A stretch of DNA of 64,000 nt, taken from positions 2,800,176 through 2,864,175 of the forward strand of contig NZ_CP080649.1 in assembly GCF_019603315.1 (NCBI RefSeq). Reading direction: 5' to 3'. The translations under genes were made by a program, and so were the position numbers. The stretch's first letter is position 1. Each line of letters starts with the position of its first letter. The notes under the pieces are model-generated. The model saw nothing but the letters and a program-made list of their open reading frames with translations. It had not been told where the DNA came from and did not search any database. Positions 63,847 to 64,000 of this stretch are shown piece by piece. This DNA is from Ruficoccus sp. ZRK36 (GTDB lineage: Bacteria > Verrucomicrobiota > Verrucomicrobiia > Opitutales > Cerasicoccaceae).

Positions 63847-64000
63847 ATGGCCAAAGTTGATCTTGAACTCGTCAAACTCGTCCTGCAGCGCAACGAACTG
63901 GATGTGCGCCAGGTCTCTCAGATTATCGAAGACATCAACGTGGAAATGTCCGCGATGGTCGAGGACGAGCAGAAGCCGCCGCCCGTCAAAAAGCAGTTTG
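63847..64000 (+). CDS. Unrecognised gene start, cut by the right edge
   Basis: Open frame from ATG 63847 to the window end: 51 codons, MAKVDLELVKLVLQRNELDV then QVSQIIEDINVEMSAM and a Lys/Pro-rich stretch. Mostly helical and charged, with no signal peptide. No family is recognisable from this piece. Confidence 0.6.
   Translation, partial: MAKVDLELVKLVLQRNELDVRQVSQIIEDINVEMSAMVEDEQKPPPVKKQF

Noticed and set aside
62571-63893. A 440-codon minus-strand frame over the second Gfo/Idh/MocA gene
   Set aside because: Antisense to a clear Rossmann-fold oxidoreductase; no motif in the minus frame.

Overview
The window is GC-rich bacterial chromosome and most likely comes from a member of the Verrucomicrobiota, class Opitutae (Puniceicoccales/Opitutales-like). 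This is inference from gene content and style: two PEP-CTERM proteins ending in an arginine-rich tail, two prepilin-like (type II pseudopilin) proteins beside polysaccharide lyases, LacI regulators with a conserved DPML-x-AL-x-x-YR segment after the HTH, a TAT-exported sulfatase, and a stand-alone B12-dependent ribonucleotide reductase. No 16S rRNA or other definitive marker is present, and there is no prophage, IS element or CRISPR array.

Layout. (a) 1-3864: an ABC-2 exporter of the YbhF/YbhS/YbhR kind, cut by the left edge. (b) 3868-15925: a carbohydrate locus. It holds a minus-strand operon (pseudopilin, heparinase II/III lipoprotein, LacI regulator), a divergent sulfatase, then a plus-strand run (PEP-CTERM protein, two secreted carbohydrate-binding-like proteins, Gfo/Idh/MocA oxidoreductase), followed by a minus-strand iclR and FAD oxidoreductase pair. 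A 16-bp site occurs three times, only around the promoters of the lyase operon, the sulfatase and the PEP-CTERM gene, and may define a small LacI regulon. (c) 16311-20984: FkbM methyltransferase, sodium/solute symporter and mannonate dehydratase (uxuA), which points to uptake and catabolism of hexuronates. (d) 21169-28839: tRNA-Ala(GGC), ruvA, dapB-dapA, pilT, nrdJ with a tandem pair of NrdR boxes, and tRNA-His(GTG). (e) 29282-38615: a ten-gene, tightly overlapping plus-strand operon of MoxR ATPase, DUF58, SpoIIM-like, two RDD proteins, DUF4129, DUF4350 and zinc-ribbon/B-box membrane proteins. (f) 38690-38866: a probable small structured RNA with its own promoter and terminator, then rsgA. (g) 40134-47085: a second lyase locus (heparinase, pseudopilin, divergent LacI paralogue, D-2-hydroxyacid dehydrogenase, PEP-CTERM LamG protein). 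(h) 47525-51944: an envelope cluster of a PEGA protein, a CsgG-like protein, a COG3014-type lipoprotein and an LpoB-like lipoprotein. (i) 52224-59650: SLC13-type transporter, SCO-like protein, SulP permease and modABC. (j) 59758-64000: scpB, pheA, two small proteins (one Imm50-like and AT-rich), a second Gfo/Idh/MocA oxidoreductase and a gene cut by the right edge.

The carbohydrate genes fit one scheme. Extracellular or periplasmic lyases and a sulfatase break down an acidic, sulfated polysaccharide; oxidoreductases, the symporter and UxuA take up and catabolise the uronic-acid products; LacI and IclR proteins control the sets. The same LacI-pseudopilin-heparinase unit occurs twice in different gene orders and is probably an old duplication. 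The most unusual items are the MoxR/zinc-ribbon operon, the LpoB/COG3014/CsgG/PEGA cluster, the candidate structured RNA before rsgA, the repeated operator, and a family of intergenic hairpin mosaics.
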